NCBI GenBank assembly: GCA_947495425.1
Contig: CANLYR010000004.1
Location: 111,013-175,012 of the forward strand
Direction of reading: 5' to 3'
Length of the DNA: 64,000 nt
From: an uncultured Aquimarina sp.
Lineage (GTDB): Bacteria > Bacteroidota > Bacteroidia > Flavobacteriales > Flavobacteriaceae
Below, piece after piece: positions 62,813-64,000 of the stretch. Each line of letters opens with the position of its first letter. Within the stretch, counting starts at the first letter, position 1. A program made the position numbers and the translations under genes. The notes below the pieces were generated by a model. The model made no database searches and had not been told where the DNA came from. It saw only the letters and a program-made list of their open reading frames with translations.

Positions 62813-63449
62813 AGAAGGATATAAAATAATTTCAGTTGCAATTGTATTATTTTTAGGAATCAATGTTGCATCATATGTTGCTATTCAGATTAAAGAATGG
62901 CAAATCGCAATATTTATAGTAACTCTAGCTTTTTTGATTTTGATATTACAGTTTTTTAGAAATCCTAAAAGAAATACTACGATTGATGACAATACAGTAA
63001 TAGCACCTGTTGATGGTAAAGTTGTAGTGATTGAGGAGGTGTTTGAAAAAGAACATTTTAATGATAATAGATTACAAGTTTCAATCTTTATGTCTCCGAT
63101 TAATGTTCATGTAACCAGACATCCTATAAACGGAGATGTTGTCTTAAGCAAATATCATCCCGGAAAATATTTGGTCGCCTGGCACCCTAAAGCTTCTGAA
63201 GAAAATGAAAGAACCACGGTTGTGGTTAAAAACAATCTCATAGAAGTCTTATACAGACAGATTGCAGGCGCGCTAGCGAAAAGAATTGTAAATTATGTCG
63301 TAGAGGGAGAAAAAGTAATTCAAGGTTCTGATAGTGGATTTATTAAATTTGGCTCTAGAGTAGATGTATTCTTACCTATAGGAACCAAAATCAATGTTAC
63401 TTTGGATCAAAAAGTAAGAGGAGGAGAAAGTGTTATCGCTTCACTATAA
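62802..63449 (+). CDS. psd: Phosphatidylserine decarboxylase (short form)
   Basis: 215 residues. It has a membrane start, VIAPVDGKVVVIEEVFEKEH, FMSPINVHVTRHPINGDVV, KYHPGKYLVAWHPKASEENERT and FIKFGSRVDVFLP, where the Gly-Ser in FGSR is the likely self-cleavage site giving the pyruvoyl group. It makes phosphatidylethanolamine. The start overlaps the cdsA end by 11 bases, so both are translated together. Length fits the short family. Confidence 0.95.
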   Translation: MFHKEGYKIISVAIVLFLGINVASYVAIQIKEWQIAIFIVTLAFLILILQFFRNPKRNTTIDDNTVIAPVDGKVVVIEEVFEKEHFNDNRLQVSIFMSPINVHVTRHPINGDVVLSKYHPGKYLVAWHPKASEENERTTVVVKNNLIEVLYRQIAGALAKRIVNYVVEGEKVIQGSDSGFIKFGSRVDVFLPIGTKINVTLDQKVRGGESVIASL

Positions 63450-63485
63450 AAATGAATAGAAATAGCTCCTGCGCTTCAGTTGGAT

Positions 63486-63512
63486 AAACCTGTCTGCCGG
63501 CAAAGGCAGGTT
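63486..63512. repeat. REP-like palindrome after psd
   Basis: CTGCC (63494-63498) pairs with GGCAG (63505-63509), and an imperfect CCTG/CAGG flank lengthens it. It is GC-rich compared with the surroundings. It lies in the 122-base gap before ACBP and resembles the repeat at 32609. Confidence 0.5.
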
Positions 63513-63571
63513 CAGCTAACTTTGTGAATATAAATTGATAATTAAACAATGTTAAACGTTGTTTCACTAAC

Positions 63572-63844
63572 ATGACCGAAGAAGAATTAAATATTGCTTT
63601 TAACGAAGCATATCAGCGTGCTAGTCGTACAAAAATACAATTACCACCTGATGTTATGCTTCACTTCTACGCCTATTACAAACAAGCAATACATACAGAA
63701 GGTTCTGGATTTTATAATCCATCTGGTGATAGCGAGCTTAGAAATGCATTTAAATTGAATGCCCTTTTTCAGGTAAAAAATTTAACCCCAAATGAAGCCA
63801 AATTAAAATATATTGAATTGGTTAATATTCATATTGTAGATTAA
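63572..63844 (+). CDS. Acyl-CoA-binding protein
   Basis: 90 residues. It has FNEAYQRASRTKIQLPPDVMLHF-type start, YAYYKQAIHTEGSGFYNP and the end LTPNEAKLKYIELVNIH, matching ACBP. It carries long-chain acyl-CoA in the cytoplasm. It follows psd in Flavobacteriia and may supply acyl groups for phospholipid synthesis. The gap to psd holds a palindrome. Confidence 0.92.
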   Translation: MTEEELNIAFNEAYQRASRTKIQLPPDVMLHFYAYYKQAIHTEGSGFYNPSGDSELRNAFKLNALFQVKNLTPNEAKLKYIELVNIHIVD

Positions 63845-63877
63845 ATAAACAACCTCTAGGTGTAAGTTTCCAAAGGT

Positions 63878-63918
63878 ATTATAAAAGAAAAGACCTTAAG
63901 GTTTCGAGGCAAGGCTCT
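63878..63918. repeat. Dispersed repeat, copy B
   Basis: This resembles 14845-14884 (copy A) and carries the palindrome CCTTAAGG at 63894-63901. It begins 34 bases after the ACBP stop. Function unknown. Confidence 0.4.
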
Positions 63919-63961
63919 AAAACGGCACCTTCATAAAACACGAAAACTCTTGTAAATATGA

Positions 63962-63995
63962 GGGTTTTGTTGTATATTTAAGTATAATAAAACCC
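63962..63995. other. Inverted repeat at the right end
   Basis: GGGTTTT (63962-63968) pairs with AAAACCC (63989-63995) around a 20-base AT-rich loop. The sequence looks like the edge of a mobile element or a regulatory repeat but is cut by the window. Confidence 0.3.
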
Positions 63996-64000
63996 CGAAA

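Overview
This AT-rich window looks like the chromosome of a member of the Bacteroidota, most likely a marine Flavobacteriaceae and possibly close to Aquimarina (the genus is a guess from protein style only). The evidence is a SusC/SusD polysaccharide utilization locus with a FecI/FecR-type switch, many lipoproteins, promoter-like TAnnTTTG (-7) boxes, a ribosomal bTHX gene, and gene neighbourhoods familiar from Flavobacteriia (PASTA/ddl/coaD and rsfS/ftsH/LUD/cdsA/psd/ACBP). I see no rRNA, tRNA, prophage, transposase or CRISPR array. All ORF and motif positions were read by eye.

Region by region. 1-12.4 kb (all minus) is a polysaccharide utilization locus: sulfatase, SASA-type esterase, ECF sigma factor, GH127-like hydrolase, FecR anti-sigma, SusC with an STN domain, SusD, and a truncated DNRLRE protein. 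A candidate antisense RNA lies opposite the susC leader. 12.8-14.8 kb is a secreted S9 peptidase. 15-17 kb is a redox/sulfur group (two rhodaneses, a redoxin, a TlpA-like thioredoxin), facing a marR-yceI pair with an operator-like palindrome.

18.4-26.6 kb is a complete tryptophan operon, trpE-G-D-C-(SDR)-F-B-A, preceded by a Trp-codon leader peptide and an attenuator. It has an extra NAD-binding reductase translationally coupled to trpC, different palindromic repeats in most intergenic gaps, and an in-frame 21-bp repeat inside trpF. A bTHX gene and a UDG-like gene follow.

28-32.5 kb is a three-gene O-acylation module (SGNH, SGNH, MBOAT). 32.7-36.2 kb is pyruvate carboxylase, whose biotinylating enzyme (BirA) is also in the window at 58 kb. 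37-40 kb is a TRAP transporter. 40.4-46 kb is housekeeping (YaaA, an iodotyrosine-deiodinase-like nitroreductase, cold shock protein, RluD-type synthase, PASTA protein, Ddl, CoaD). 46-48.6 kb is a small group of ligand-binding, regulatory and methyltransferase genes.

48.6-51 kb holds the most unusual gene set: an Lgt-like membrane protein lacking the Lgt histidine, a radical SAM protein with extra Cys motifs like the MJ0619/Tes family, and a 72-residue membrane protein, all overlapping. I infer an undescribed lipid-modifying system. 51-58 kb has a SulP transporter with a large soluble insertion, an M14 peptidase, an ABC pair, a Nudix protein and pyrE, which may be leaderless. 58-63.9 kb carries birA, rsfS, ftsH, a LUD protein and phospholipid genes cdsA and psd, then an acyl-CoA-binding protein.
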